Of a stretch of DNA of 64,000 bases, positions 17,516 through 26,430 are shown in pieces (position 1 is the stretch's first letter; each line of letters starts with the position of its first letter). The notes below the pieces were generated by a model that ran no database searches, had not been told where the DNA came from, and worked only from the letters and a program-made list of their open reading frames with translations. The position numbers and the translations under genes are program-made. The stretch spans positions 1-64,000 of the forward strand of contig JAFWVK010000050.1 of assembly GCA_017518255.1 (NCBI GenBank), in the 5' to 3' direction. This stretch comes from Oscillospiraceae bacterium (GTDB lineage Bacteria; Bacillota; Clostridia; Oscillospirales; Ruminococcaceae).

Positions 17516-18394
17516 ATGACCGAATACGAAAATGCCATTGAAATAAAGGGCGTGACCAAGTACTATGACGGCTTTACGCTCGACAACATCAGCTTTGATG
17601 TGCCGAAGGGCTGTATCATGGGCTTTATCGGGCAGAACGGTGCAGGCAAGACCACAACAATCCGCAGTCTGCTGCGTATCACGGATATCAACAGCGGCGA
17701 AATCCGGCTGCTCGGTCTTGACCATATCAAAGACGAGACAGCGATCAAAAAACGCATCGCCGTGGTATTTGACGAGCTGCCGTTCCATGATGTGTTCAAT
17801 GCAAGGGATATGGCACGCATCTTCGAGGGGATGTACCCCGAATGGGACAATGCCGCATATATGCAGTATATCGAGCGTTTTCAGCTTCCTGTGAAAAAGA
17901 AGATCGGGCAGTTTTCCAAGGGCATGAAAATGAAATTGCAGATTGCCTGTGCGCTGTCGCACAATGCGGAGCTGCTCGTCATGGACGAAGCAACAACAGG
18001 TCTTGACCCCGTTGTGCGTGACGAGATCCTGCACATTTTCATGGAGTATCTGCAAAACGGCGAGCGCTCGATCCTGATGTCCTCGCATATCACCTCTGAC
18101 CTTGAAAAGATTGCCGATATGGTGACATTTATCGACAAGGGAAAGATTCTGCTGACGGGCTATAAGGACGAAATCATCGAGCAGCACGGGATTATCAAAT
18201 GCAACAAAGAAAAGCTGCAAGAGATCGACAGCGGGGATATTGTCAGCATCCGAACCAACAATTTCGGGGCGGAGGTCATGGTAAATGACCGTGAGAATGC
18301 TTCCTACAAGTACCGTGACTGCGTGATCGACCCTGCAAGCCTTGATGATATCATGCTCTACTATGTTCACAGAGATATGAAGGAGTGGTCATGA
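17516..18394 (+). CDS. ABC transporter ATP-binding protein
   Basis: An ATPase of about 292 residues with Walker A GQNGAGKTT, a signature close to FSKGMKMKL, Walker B LLVMDEATTGLD and an H-loop (SSHIT). This is the pattern of the YtrB/EcsA/CcmA group of ABC-2 exporters. A GGAGGAG site serves either ATG 17510 or 17516; 17516 has the better spacing. It is the second gene of the operon and would energise the membrane proteins encoded after it. Substrate unknown; the GntR/YtrA context suggests peptide-antibiotic or envelope stress. Confidence 0.9.
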   Translation: MTEYENAIEIKGVTKYYDGFTLDNISFDVPKGCIMGFIGQNGAGKTTTIRSLLRITDINSGEIRLLGLDHIKDETAIKKRIAVVFDELPFHDVFNARDMARIFEGMYPEWDNAAYMQYIERFQLPVKKKIGQFSKGMKMKLQIACALSHNAELLVMDEATTGLDPVVRDEILHIFMEYLQNGERSILMSSHITSDLEKIADMVTFIDKGKILLTGYKDEIIEQHGIIKCNKEKLQEIDSGDIVSIRTNNFGAEVMVNDRENASYKYRDCVIDPASLDDIMLYYVHRDMKEWS

Positions 18395-19131
18395 TGGATG
18401 CGCTGAACCGTTCGCTGCGTTTTCGGGATTTTTCGTTGATCAAGCGGAATCTGAAACTGCGGACGATTTTGCTGGGGTGCTTTCTGCTGATGATGTGCCT
18501 GATTGCGCCGCTGATGAGCGCAGGCGGTTTCCTCTCCGATGATGATTTAAGCGGTATGTTCTTTGGAATCGTGATTGCAGCCTTTCTGGCAGCATTTCTC
18601 ACAAATGTCGAATATGATGCAGACAAGGCAGATGAAGATGCCGGCTGGAAACGCTGCCGGCTGGCGTTTCCCTATTCCGGTACAGATCATGCAGCCGCAC
18701 GCTATCAGATCAAAACTGTCATCATGTTCATTTACGGCGGATTGCTCTTTCTGTGCAGCGTCGTCATATCTGCACTATGCCGTTTTTCATTTACCGGTAC
18801 GGCAATAAATTGCTATCTGCTTTTTCTTTGTTTGCTGGAGCTTTCATGCATTGTGCGGCGATCTGCCGGAATGCTGCTGCATGAACATCGGCAGCTAAAG
18901 CGGATACTGATTGTACCTGCTTCTTTGCTGCTTTTGCTTTGGGTTCCGTCCCTGCTGAGAGGATTGCTGCAAAATGAACCTGCGCTGCCGGACAATACGG
19001 ACCCGATCACGTATCTTGCAGAGCATATCGGCGCACTTTATATAACACTGCTGACATTTGTTATTCTTTGCGGTCTGCTGTATGTTGGCAGAAAAGTCAC
19101 TGCGCTGGAATTTGACAGGAGGGATTCATAA
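18391..19131 (+). CDS. ABC-2 type membrane protein 1
   Basis: A 246-residue protein with about six hydrophobic segments and a basic N-terminus, starting in an ATGA overlap with the ATPase and preceded by AAGGAG. It contains DAGWKRCRLAFPYSG, parallel to STGWKRYSFVLPPT in the next protein, so the two membrane proteins are divergent paralogues. Probable pore subunit of the exporter. Confidence 0.8.
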   Translation: MMDALNRSLRFRDFSLIKRNLKLRTILLGCFLLMMCLIAPLMSAGGFLSDDDLSGMFFGIVIAAFLAAFLTNVEYDADKADEDAGWKRCRLAFPYSGTDHAAARYQIKTVIMFIYGGLLFLCSVVISALCRFSFTGTAINCYLLFLCLLELSCIVRRSAGMLLHEHRQLKRILIVPASLLLLLWVPSLLRGLLQNEPALPDNTDPITYLAEHIGALYITLLTFVILCGLLYVGRKVTALEFDRRDS

Positions 19132-19898
19132 TGAAGCTATACACGTCGCTGATATATCGTGAATTAAAGCTTACGCGCAAGCGCTTTTTTCTGATGCTGC
19201 TGATGTTTCTTCTGTTATCGCTGATGATGATGACTCCACTTATTCTCGTCTTTATCTCCAAACCTGCCGAAGGTGAGGAATCGCCTTTAGAAATGATACC
19301 TCTTTTTGTGGGAATAGTAGCCCTGACAGGCGGTTTTCTGGCTGGCACAAACAACGGCTTGCAGAAAGCGGATATCAGCACAGGCTGGAAGCGGTATTCC
19401 TTTGTCCTGCCGCCGACAGCAAAACAGCAGGCACTGTCCGATCTGCTGATCAAGCTATGCTATATTCTGTTCTTCGGACTGTTATCAGCTGCTTTTGAAT
19501 TGGTATACACCGCCGCCGCAGATTATAACAAATTCGGTAATAAGCTGTATATTTATATGCTGAATATTTATCTCGGCGCTGTCTGTGCTGTGATGCTGGT
19601 CGATATCGCTTACAGCTATATCCTGATGTTTGCAAAGGATAAAAACCAATTAAAGGTAATAGGTGTAATTGCATTTCTCGGTGCAGGTGTCATACTGAAA
19701 GTTTTCGGCTTGTTTGCAGACGTAAAAAATGAGATGCCTGCTGACAGCGATTCTTTGATTTCGGAGACGGCATTCAATAGGTTAGAAGCAGTGTTATTAT
19801 CGGGTAAAACAACGCTTTGCATTTTCGCTGCATTTGCTTTGATATGCGCATTATTCTTCCTTGCTATGTGGCGGTCGCACGAAAGGAGAGAGCCGTAA
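19131..19898 (+). CDS. ABC-2 type membrane protein 2
   Basis: A 255-residue protein with about six transmembrane segments. Its ATG overlaps the stop of the preceding gene by one base. It shares the GWKRY..LP element with its upstream neighbour. Probable second pore subunit; no substrate motif is visible. Confidence 0.8.
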   Translation: MKLYTSLIYRELKLTRKRFFLMLLMFLLLSLMMMTPLILVFISKPAEGEESPLEMIPLFVGIVALTGGFLAGTNNGLQKADISTGWKRYSFVLPPTAKQQALSDLLIKLCYILFFGLLSAAFELVYTAAADYNKFGNKLYIYMLNIYLGAVCAVMLVDIAYSYILMFAKDKNQLKVIGVIAFLGAGVILKVFGLFADVKNEMPADSDSLISETAFNRLEAVLLSGKTTLCIFAAFALICALFFLAMWRSHERREP

Positions 19899-20599
19899 TG
19901 ACGGGATTTGTTTTCAAGGAATGGAAGCAGAACCGCTGGTTCATTCTTTCCATGATCCTATGCGGCGCTTTGCCGGCAGTATTCTTTTTGGAAAAAGATA
20001 TTTTCAACGATATCAATGTGCTGCGTATTTTCGGAATGATAAGCGCATTTCTGGTTGCAGGCGGACTGCAAACAATGGTGCTGATGGGCGATGACCGCAG
20101 GCTGTGGGGCTACTGGGTCACTTCAACCTCTGAAGGATACAAAGGCTTTCTCCGTGTAAAATATGAGATGGTTTTCGGTATGGTGCTGCTGTTTCTGTTC
20201 AGCCTGCAAACAGTTGACAGCCTGATCTGTGCTGCCGCTGCCGATATCGGTATCACAGAGATCCGGGATATCAGCATCATCATGATTCCGCTTGCTTTTT
20301 TGCAGATTCTTCTGCGTGCCGTAGATATCCCGTTCACGCTGCGTTACGGCAACAAAAAAGGCAGCCTGATTAAGCTGATCTATTCCCTTGTATTTGCAAT
20401 CATTCTATCTGTAATAATACTGACGAATATCTGCAATTCCAGCGTAATCTTATTTGACGCATTCAAAAAGCTGTTTACCGGCGATCATCTTTCTCTGCTG
20501 TTCGGTGTTTTTGCCGTTTCGGTGCTTGTGATCTATTACCTGTCATACCGCATTTCGTGCAGAATCTATCTGAAAGGGGTGGAGCAGTATGACCGCTAA
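19898..20599 (+). CDS. Integral membrane protein of the exporter operon
   Basis: A 233-residue protein with about six hydrophobic helices. The start at 19898 (TAATG junction) is supported by GAAAGGAG; an upstream in-frame ATG at 19817 lies inside the preceding gene. It begins MTGFVFKEWKQNRWFIL, like many ABC-2 permeases that start with a cytoplasmic helix. A third membrane component or accessory subunit. Confidence 0.75.
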   Translation: MTGFVFKEWKQNRWFILSMILCGALPAVFFLEKDIFNDINVLRIFGMISAFLVAGGLQTMVLMGDDRRLWGYWVTSTSEGYKGFLRVKYEMVFGMVLLFLFSLQTVDSLICAAAADIGITEIRDISIIMIPLAFLQILLRAVDIPFTLRYGNKKGSLIKLIYSLVFAIILSVIILTNICNSSVILFDAFKKLFTGDHLSLLFGVFAVSVLVIYYLSYRISCRIYLKGVEQYDR

Positions 20600-21443
20600 A
20601 AAAGAAAACGCGAAGCGGCTCGGCATTTATCTTCTGACCGTTTCCCTGTTCGTATTGCTTTTCTTCGTTTTCAGAAAGCCGATGAACAAATCGAGCACGG
20701 TATTTTTCATCCTGTATTACTGTTTATTCTCATTCTCACCTGCAATCGCCAGCCTCATCACAAGGGCTGTTACCAAAGAGGGCTTCCGTGATATGAAGCT
20801 GCACCTGAATCTCGATGGAAATTTCAAATGGTATCTGCTGGCATTCGGGCTTCCGCTGACAGTCTTTTCGGCACGGATTCTGCTACCGGTTCTCATCAGC
20901 GGACACAGCGACTGGCTCGGCGGATTCACGTTTCAGAACGTGCTGGCAAGTGTGTTCATACTTGCGGCATTATCGGCAGTGCAGTCGATCGGGCTGCTCG
21001 GCGAGGAGCTTGGCTGGCGCGGATATATGAACCGCAAAATGGAGCCGTTGTTCGGCACAGTCGGAACCTGCCTGATCGGCGGTATCATGTGGAGTTTATG
21101 GCATCTTCCGATGGATTTGGGCGGCTGGCTTGACGGTGAAGGCACATTTTCCGATGTCTTGCAGATATGCGGCGAAAGAATGCTTCTGCTGACGTGCTTC
21201 GGAACATTCCTGATGTGGCTGACGAAAAAGACAGACAGCGTATTTCCTGCGGCGGCGGCGCATTTCATGTTTAATCAGAGTCAAGAAGCTTTGGGCGGAC
21301 TTCTCTCGCAGGGCAATATCCCCGAAAACGCTGATCTCGGAGCGATTGCAACTGTATTCGAGTATGTTCCGGTGGTTTTGCTGGCAGCCGTTTTTATGGG
21401 CTTGCTGCTGCGTGAAAAGAAGAAATCTCCTAAAACAGCATAA
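20589..21443 (+). CDS. CPBP-family intramembrane protease
   Basis: A 284-residue protein with about eight transmembrane segments and the CPBP (CAAX protease/bacteriocin-processing) motifs: EELGWRGY, WSLWHLP and a final AAHFMFN. The Glu-Glu pair and the two His are the presumed metal or catalytic residues. It overlaps the previous gene by 11 bp with its own GGGGTGGAG site. CPBP proteins near ABC exporters often give bacteriocin self-immunity or process peptides, so the operon may handle a toxic peptide; no precursor gene is seen nearby. Confidence 0.88.
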   Translation: MTAKKENAKRLGIYLLTVSLFVLLFFVFRKPMNKSSTVFFILYYCLFSFSPAIASLITRAVTKEGFRDMKLHLNLDGNFKWYLLAFGLPLTVFSARILLPVLISGHSDWLGGFTFQNVLASVFILAALSAVQSIGLLGEELGWRGYMNRKMEPLFGTVGTCLIGGIMWSLWHLPMDLGGWLDGEGTFSDVLQICGERMLLLTCFGTFLMWLTKKTDSVFPAAAAHFMFNQSQEALGGLLSQGNIPENADLGAIATVFEYVPVVLLAAVFMGLLLREKKKSPKTA

Positions 21444-21453
21444 AACAAAAACT

Positions 21454-21477
21454 GAACCCGCCTGATCAGGCGGGTTC
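21454..21477. terminator. Bidirectional terminator between convergent operons
   Basis: A 24-bp perfect palindrome built on GAACCCGCCTGA and its complement, with T-rich sequence on both outer sides. It serves the exporter operon (plus) and the RCC1 gene (minus). Confidence 0.85.
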
Positions 21478-21520
21478 TTCATTCGTGATACGTCAATCGC
21501 ACAGGCGATGCACGGCGGTT

Positions 21521-22564
21521 TCATTGAACCTGTGTTTTTTCAGCACTCACTTTGATGCCTTTCCATCCAGCAACGCTGCTTCCGGTGGAAACGATGATTC
21601 CGTCAGCATTTACTGCGGCCATTTCGCGAGCTTCGATCTCTACAATGTTTTCCCATTCGGACAGTTCCGCTTTCAGAGATTCATCATAACCTGTCGTAAC
21701 AACAGTACCGTCTGCTTTCAATCCGACCGTATACTCCCTACCGGCTGATACAGCAACCATATCTTTCCATTCGGAAACTTCGCACTCTTTAAAGCCGTTT
21801 GATCCGACGGCAACAACCGTACCGTCAGCTTTCAGTCCGACCGTATAATTCCAGCCGGCTGATACTGCTACAATATCCCGCCATTCTGCTGTTGCGCACT
21901 GACCGTCATTCGTGTCTCCGACAGCCAGAACGGTACCGTCTGCTTTGATCGCGACGAAATGAGAACCACCTGCACAGATCGTATCAGACGGGAGTCCGGA
22001 GCGCAGAATTTCCAGAGATTCCAAATACTTTTGTTCGGGATCCTTATAGCTTCCCAAATCGGAAAAACAACTGATTGCATCAGCATACTGCGCCTCATCC
22101 ATGAGATGAACCGCCTTTTGGTAGCTGCATTCCCGAAGCAATTCCGCACTGTCATTATAATCATCCAGTTCGGCAAACTTGTCCAGTGCTTTGTCATACT
22201 CTCCTTGATCCATGCAGGAAACCGCCAGCAGATATTTACATTCCAGATAAAGGTCACGGCTCTCAAGGTAGTCTCCGAGCTGCTCCGCCTCCTGTTTCGG
22301 AATGATTACCGGAGCAGTTTCCGCCGTTCCACGTTTCGGAGAGTTGTTCCTGAGCGTGGGAGCGGTATTCTGCCGGACTGTTTCCGGTTTTATCTCAGGC
22401 TTCGGTTTTGGGGCTGTCCCTCGAACCGGAACATTCTGCGGACTCAGCCAAAGAATGGGCATGACATATCCGCAGGATTTGCAGCGGACAGTTCTGGCTG
22501 TGCTGTCTGATTCAATCGTAATCATTGCGCCGCAGGATTTGCATTTTCCTTGTATTGTACTCAT
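21521..22564 (-). CDS. Zinc-ribbon protein with TPR-like helices and RCC1-type repeats
   Basis: A 347-residue protein. The N-terminal zinc ribbon has two CxxC pairs (CKSCG at about 8-12 and 28-32). A Pro/Thr linker follows, then helical repeats of the form ESRDLYLECKYLLAVSCMDQ that resemble degenerate TPRs. About four RCC1-like blades make up the rest (VAIKADGTVLAVGDTNDGQC, TVGLKADGTVVAVGSNG). The short blade set would not close a full seven-bladed propeller alone. No signal peptide, so cytoplasmic. The combination is common in Ruminococcaceae genomes but its function is unknown. It starts 11 bp after the stop of the upstream SH3b gene, with GAGGT. Confidence 0.8.
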   Translation of the reverse strand: MSTIQGKCKSCGAMITIESDSTARTVRCKSCGYVMPILWLSPQNVPVRGTAPKPKPEIKPETVRQNTAPTLRNNSPKRGTAETAPVIIPKQEAEQLGDYLESRDLYLECKYLLAVSCMDQGEYDKALDKFAELDDYNDSAELLRECSYQKAVHLMDEAQYADAISCFSDLGSYKDPEQKYLESLEILRSGLPSDTICAGGSHFVAIKADGTVLAVGDTNDGQCATAEWRDIVAVSAGWNYTVGLKADGTVVAVGSNGFKECEVSEWKDMVAVSAGREYTVGLKADGTVVTTGYDESLKAELSEWENIVEIEAREMAAVNADGIIVSTGSSVAGWKGIKVSAEKTQVQ

Positions 22565-22575
22565 GTTTTACCTCA

Positions 22576-23709
22576 TTACCAGTCGCTGTGGCCGGCAACA
22601 CCGATGTAGTCTGCGCTGACATAACCATACTTGCCTTTATAATATGTGATATACCAGCCGTAGCAGGTCGATTCATATATATCCAGTTCCGTATCTTTTG
22701 GAATCTTTGCAAGCGCTGCTGATTCCGTAAACGGATAACTGCGCAAAACCAGATCGGATTTCTTTGTTGCAACGTATCCGGTGAATATAAACGGGTTATA
22801 TTCGTCATATAGAATCAGTTCGATATCCTTTTTGTTCCATTTGACGGAAACCGGTTTGCCGGGCGTTCCGTTCTCATCATACGGCGTTACGGTAGCGCTC
22901 AGCTCATCAATTACGCTGCCGCCGGTAATATATGAACCATCACCTAAATCATAACTGTATTCTGTATGAGAATAAATATCTCCCAGATCATCTTTTTCTT
23001 TAACCTCTGCAGTCCAGTAATCAAAGTTTCCGCTCACGTCAAATCGGAACATATATCCATCCCCGATATCATTGTATTCGCCGACAATTTTCGCCTTGGT
23101 AACGGATGCAGCGGACTGATTCGTTTGCGTTTGGGTTTCGGCAGAACTATTCTCCGTTTTCGATGCTTCCGTTCCAGAGGGCTGTGCTGCATTTCCGACA
23201 TAGGTATCACCGACATATGCCCAGCCATCAGGCGATTTCGGGAAATTGTACTGTCTGCCGATTAAAGTCAGATTTCCGTTTCCCTCGAATTGGGATTTAT
23301 ATGAATTAAATTCTGCTTCATCCGTGCCCCATCCGGCTGTTCCCATTCCGATACCGTATCCGCCCTGCGTATCATACATCAGATCGGCAAGCCAGTGAAG
23401 GTATCCGTCGCTTTGGTATTCATAATAGGAGTCCCGGTAACCGTTCGCATATTCGCCGCCGTAGGAGGTATCATGACTTTTCAGAATGCCGGAGCCTGAA
23501 CGGGCATACAAAACGCCGTTAAATCCGATCATATAAGCGTATTCTTCCCGTCCTGTTGGCGCTTCATCATTTACAACAGATGCAGTCAGTTCTCTGACTC
23601 TTCCGTCAGCATAAGTATAGACCTTTACCATATCTTCTGTTTCCGTGCTTTTATCACTCACGGAAAGAAACAGCTCCGGAATACCGTCCTGCGTGATATA
23701 GCACTCCAT
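22576..23709 (-). CDS. SH3b-domain protein, apparently truncated at the N-terminus
   Basis: A 377-residue frame that starts abruptly with ITQDGIPELFLSVSD, the middle of a D-x-DGxPEL motif normally preceded by a signal peptide and another strand. No signal peptide, lipobox or ribosome site precedes the ATG, and an in-frame TGA lies 30 bp upstream. A Ser/Thr/Gln linker leads to a lipocalin-like stretch (IVGEYNDIGDGYMFRFDVSG) and a C-terminal SH3b domain (about 310-372, ending YVSADYIGV). It is related to the lipoprotein at 8953-9999. Either the 5' end has been lost (a pseudogene) or it is expressed as a cytoplasmic fragment; loss is more likely. Confidence 0.65.
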   Translation of the reverse strand: MECYITQDGIPELFLSVSDKSTETEDMVKVYTYADGRVRELTASVVNDEAPTGREEYAYMIGFNGVLYARSGSGILKSHDTSYGGEYANGYRDSYYEYQSDGYLHWLADLMYDTQGGYGIGMGTAGWGTDEAEFNSYKSQFEGNGNLTLIGRQYNFPKSPDGWAYVGDTYVGNAAQPSGTEASKTENSSAETQTQTNQSAASVTKAKIVGEYNDIGDGYMFRFDVSGNFDYWTAEVKEKDDLGDIYSHTEYSYDLGDGSYITGGSVIDELSATVTPYDENGTPGKPVSVKWNKKDIELILYDEYNPFIFTGYVATKKSDLVLRSYPFTESAALAKIPKDTELDIYESTCYGWYITYYKGKYGYVSADYIGVAGHSDW

Positions 23710-24035
23710 TCGGAATATGTCAATAGAAACTATTGTGATTCAATTAGATTTTTAGAGAAAAGTTATAAATAAGATCACAGCGGAATGTTATTCACAAAAA
23801 AAGACAAGAACGATAAAAGAAATTTTTATTCGCGCATGTTATTTCGATGACGTGTTGCAGCAGCAGGGATCGTTCACTATACCTTATGAACATTAAAGCA
23901 GTATACAATACATAAACCCTTTTCGTCATTCAGACATTGAACGTGGAACTCCCGCCGGCATAATGATCAGACTCCCCTATTAGCTGAAAACAAAACAGCA
24001 TGACAGACGCCTGTGCCCGCCATACTGTTTTCCGA
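23710..24035. other. Gene-free stretch
   Basis: About 325 bp, A+T-rich near 23720-23850, upstream of the truncated SH3b gene. It may contain its lost 5' end or promoter, but no start with signal peptide could be found in any frame. Confidence 0.45.
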
Positions 24036-26249
24036 TTATTTCATTTTCCGGTAGGCAGTCGGCGTGATGCCGGTTTTATCCTTGAACTGCCGCATAAAAT
24101 GTGTCTCATTGTTGTAACCGCATGCCTCTGCAATCTCGCCGATGCGGAGATCAGTTGCAGTCAGAAGTTCCTTTGCCATACGGATGCGCGCACCGATCAG
24201 ATCTTCCAGATAACTGATGCCGAAATGCTCCTGATAGAGCTTTTGCAGATAGCTTTTGCTGATGTTCAGGCGTTTTGCAAGCTCGCTGAGATTCCAGTTT
24301 AATTCTGGTGCTCTGTGTATTTCACGCCTCAGCTTTTTCAGTTCATGGATTCCGATGAAACCGCTCTCCTTCGGACGGCTGCTGCTGAGTGTCTCCCACA
24401 AGCCGGAGAGGCATGTTTCCGCAGGCGCTTCGCAGATTCCGCAGACATAATAAGGCTCCGGAAGGAACGCAGCCGCCGTGCCCTCCTGCATTTTGCGGAT
24501 CAGCACCTCAAGTTGTATCATCATTTCCTCGGCACGCTGTTCCGGCGTATCCGTCTCCGCGAGCGGAAATGCGACTGCAAATGTTTTCTTATCGAGCCGT
24601 GCCGTCTGGAGTCCCTGTCCGGAGAGCAGCCGGATTGCACTGGCAAGCAGCAGCTCTGTCTGTATCACCTTGTCCGAAAGCTGCGCATGGCTGTGCGCGT
24701 TTGCGTTTCCGATCAGCTTTTCGATCGTGACAAGCATGATTCCTGTTCTCGCTGATAGCTGCATTTGCTTCTCCAGCCAGAGCAGAAAGCCCTTTTTGCT
24801 GAGCATATCGGTCATTTTGTCATAGAGAGATGCCTCCTCCAGCTTCTGCTGCAAATATTCCGCATATTGCTTATGGCGCAGCATCCGCAGACCGTTTGCA
24901 ATGGCACACATCATATTGAACAGCATGACCGTTACGGTATAATCGGCAGCATTCGCATAGGCAAGTCCGCAATAGCCGAACATCTGCGCAGAGGCGTGAA
25001 GCGAAAGCACAAACAGCAGCACAGGTTCATGCGGCTGTGAGAGCATCGGTACAATCTCAGAGGTCGGAAACAGACAGCCTTTTCTGCCGTCCTGCCAGGC
25101 ATCCTTAGCAAGCACACAAAGCATCTGCTTCGGGAATGTTTTTTTTCGGATGATATCCGGCTGCTCCGGCGAAGCGTCCCAGTCCGGATACAGGCACCAG
25201 AACATCGACTGATAGCCTTTCAGAGTATGTGCGCTCCGGTCAATCAGTTCTGTCAGTTCTTCGAGCGTTTCTACATCGGATGCCTTGGCAATCAGCTCTG
25301 AGTGAATACGCATATCGAGCATTTCGGTGCTTTCGGCTTCGTGGCGGAAATGCTCCTGCACCAGCAGAGCAGCTTCTTCATAGACTTTCAGCCGTTCGAC
25401 ACACCCGCAGGTTGAGCCGTAGAGAATATGCATACCTGTATCCGTGCTGTAAGCGGGTGTGCAACCGATCCGTGTGAGCAGTTTTTCTGCTGCGCATTTG
25501 CCAAGCGCCTGCATGGCTCCGCTTACGGTCGTAACGGAAGGAAAGTGCGATAATGCGAAGAGATGCCCGTCAAAGCCTGTCACGATCACATCGTCCGGGA
25601 CGGAGATACCGCCGCGCTGAAGCGTATTGCAGAGCGAAACTGCCATAATATCATTGGCACAGATGACCGCATCGGGCAGCGCCCTTTTGCGCTGAACCAG
25701 CTCTTCGCCCAGCTCTGCCGCCTTTGCCTTCCAAAAATCGCCGCAGACGATTTCGTATGCGCAGTCATGTGCCCTTGCTGCGCGCAGAAAACCCTGCATC
25801 CGCTGCTCGGAATCGGAATTTCCCGCAAATCCTGCAAGGAACATCAGATTCCTGCATCCGTGCTGCACGATGACATGATTTGTCAGTTCACAGACGATAT
25901 CGTCCTGCGGAATCGTGACAGTTTCAAAGCCGAGTGCTGTGCCGCCCGTGTCAATGCAGGGGATGCCGGCTTTCCGGATAATCTCCGAGAGCTTCTGACG
26001 CACCGGCTCCTTGATGAAATACTGTGAAACAAGCAGAATGCCGTCAAGCCTTGCCCGTTCCAGCAGTGCAAAGATGCTCTCCTCACACTCCATGATTTCA
26101 CTCTGCACATGGTATTCCAAGCCTGTTGTTGCAGTAGTCAGAACGATCACATCGCACCCTGCGGCAGAAGCTGTCCTGTAAATGCTTTCGAGCAGCTCAT
26201 TTTGCAGATTATCCGTAACTGCCGGTATAATGACGCCGATGCGCTTCAT
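24036..26249 (-). CDS. LacI-type sensor - degenerate GGDEF - AraC transcription regulator
   Basis: A 737-residue one-component regulator. Residues 1-275 form a periplasmic-binding/LacI-like ligand domain (IGVIIPAVTDNL, DGILLVSQ, PDAVICANDIMAVSL, VIVTGFDGHLFA). Residues about 480-620 resemble a GGDEF fold (YDKMTDMLSKKGFLLWLEK) whose active site reads RLDKKTFAVAFPL, so it is inactive. The last 100 residues are an AraC double HTH (LNWNLSELAKRLNISKSYLQ, IGEIAEACGYNNETHFMRQF). It is divergent from a dockerin-protease gene 181 bp away and may control it in response to a sugar or peptide. The ribosome site GGGGGG is 5 bp upstream. Confidence 0.88.
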   Translation of the reverse strand: MKRIGVIIPAVTDNLQNELLESIYRTASAAGCDVIVLTTATTGLEYHVQSEIMECEESIFALLERARLDGILLVSQYFIKEPVRQKLSEIIRKAGIPCIDTGGTALGFETVTIPQDDIVCELTNHVIVQHGCRNLMFLAGFAGNSDSEQRMQGFLRAARAHDCAYEIVCGDFWKAKAAELGEELVQRKRALPDAVICANDIMAVSLCNTLQRGGISVPDDVIVTGFDGHLFALSHFPSVTTVSGAMQALGKCAAEKLLTRIGCTPAYSTDTGMHILYGSTCGCVERLKVYEEAALLVQEHFRHEAESTEMLDMRIHSELIAKASDVETLEELTELIDRSAHTLKGYQSMFWCLYPDWDASPEQPDIIRKKTFPKQMLCVLAKDAWQDGRKGCLFPTSEIVPMLSQPHEPVLLFVLSLHASAQMFGYCGLAYANAADYTVTVMLFNMMCAIANGLRMLRHKQYAEYLQQKLEEASLYDKMTDMLSKKGFLLWLEKQMQLSARTGIMLVTIEKLIGNANAHSHAQLSDKVIQTELLLASAIRLLSGQGLQTARLDKKTFAVAFPLAETDTPEQRAEEMMIQLEVLIRKMQEGTAAAFLPEPYYVCGICEAPAETCLSGLWETLSSSRPKESGFIGIHELKKLRREIHRAPELNWNLSELAKRLNISKSYLQKLYQEHFGISYLEDLIGARIRMAKELLTATDLRIGEIAEACGYNNETHFMRQFKDKTGITPTAYRKMK

Positions 26250-26343
26250 GAAATCCCCCCTTTTTTATAATCAGTATACAGTATTTCCGGACAGCTGTCA
26301 AGCAAAAGTCTGTATTTCATCAGTTTTATGATGCAAAATGTAA

Positions 26344-26372
26344 TTGCATTCAAAAAGGGGCTATGCTATATT
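26344..26372 (+). promoter_or_regulatory. Promoter of the dockerin metalloprotease gene
   Basis: TTGCAT, a 17-bp spacer and TATATT; the ATG lies about 50 bp beyond the start site. The divergent AraC-type regulator gene is adjacent. Confidence 0.65.
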
Positions 26373-26430
26373 GATAGCAAAAGCAGCGTATTCTGATATA
26401 CGCTCTGCATAGATACGGGGGGAATATGAA

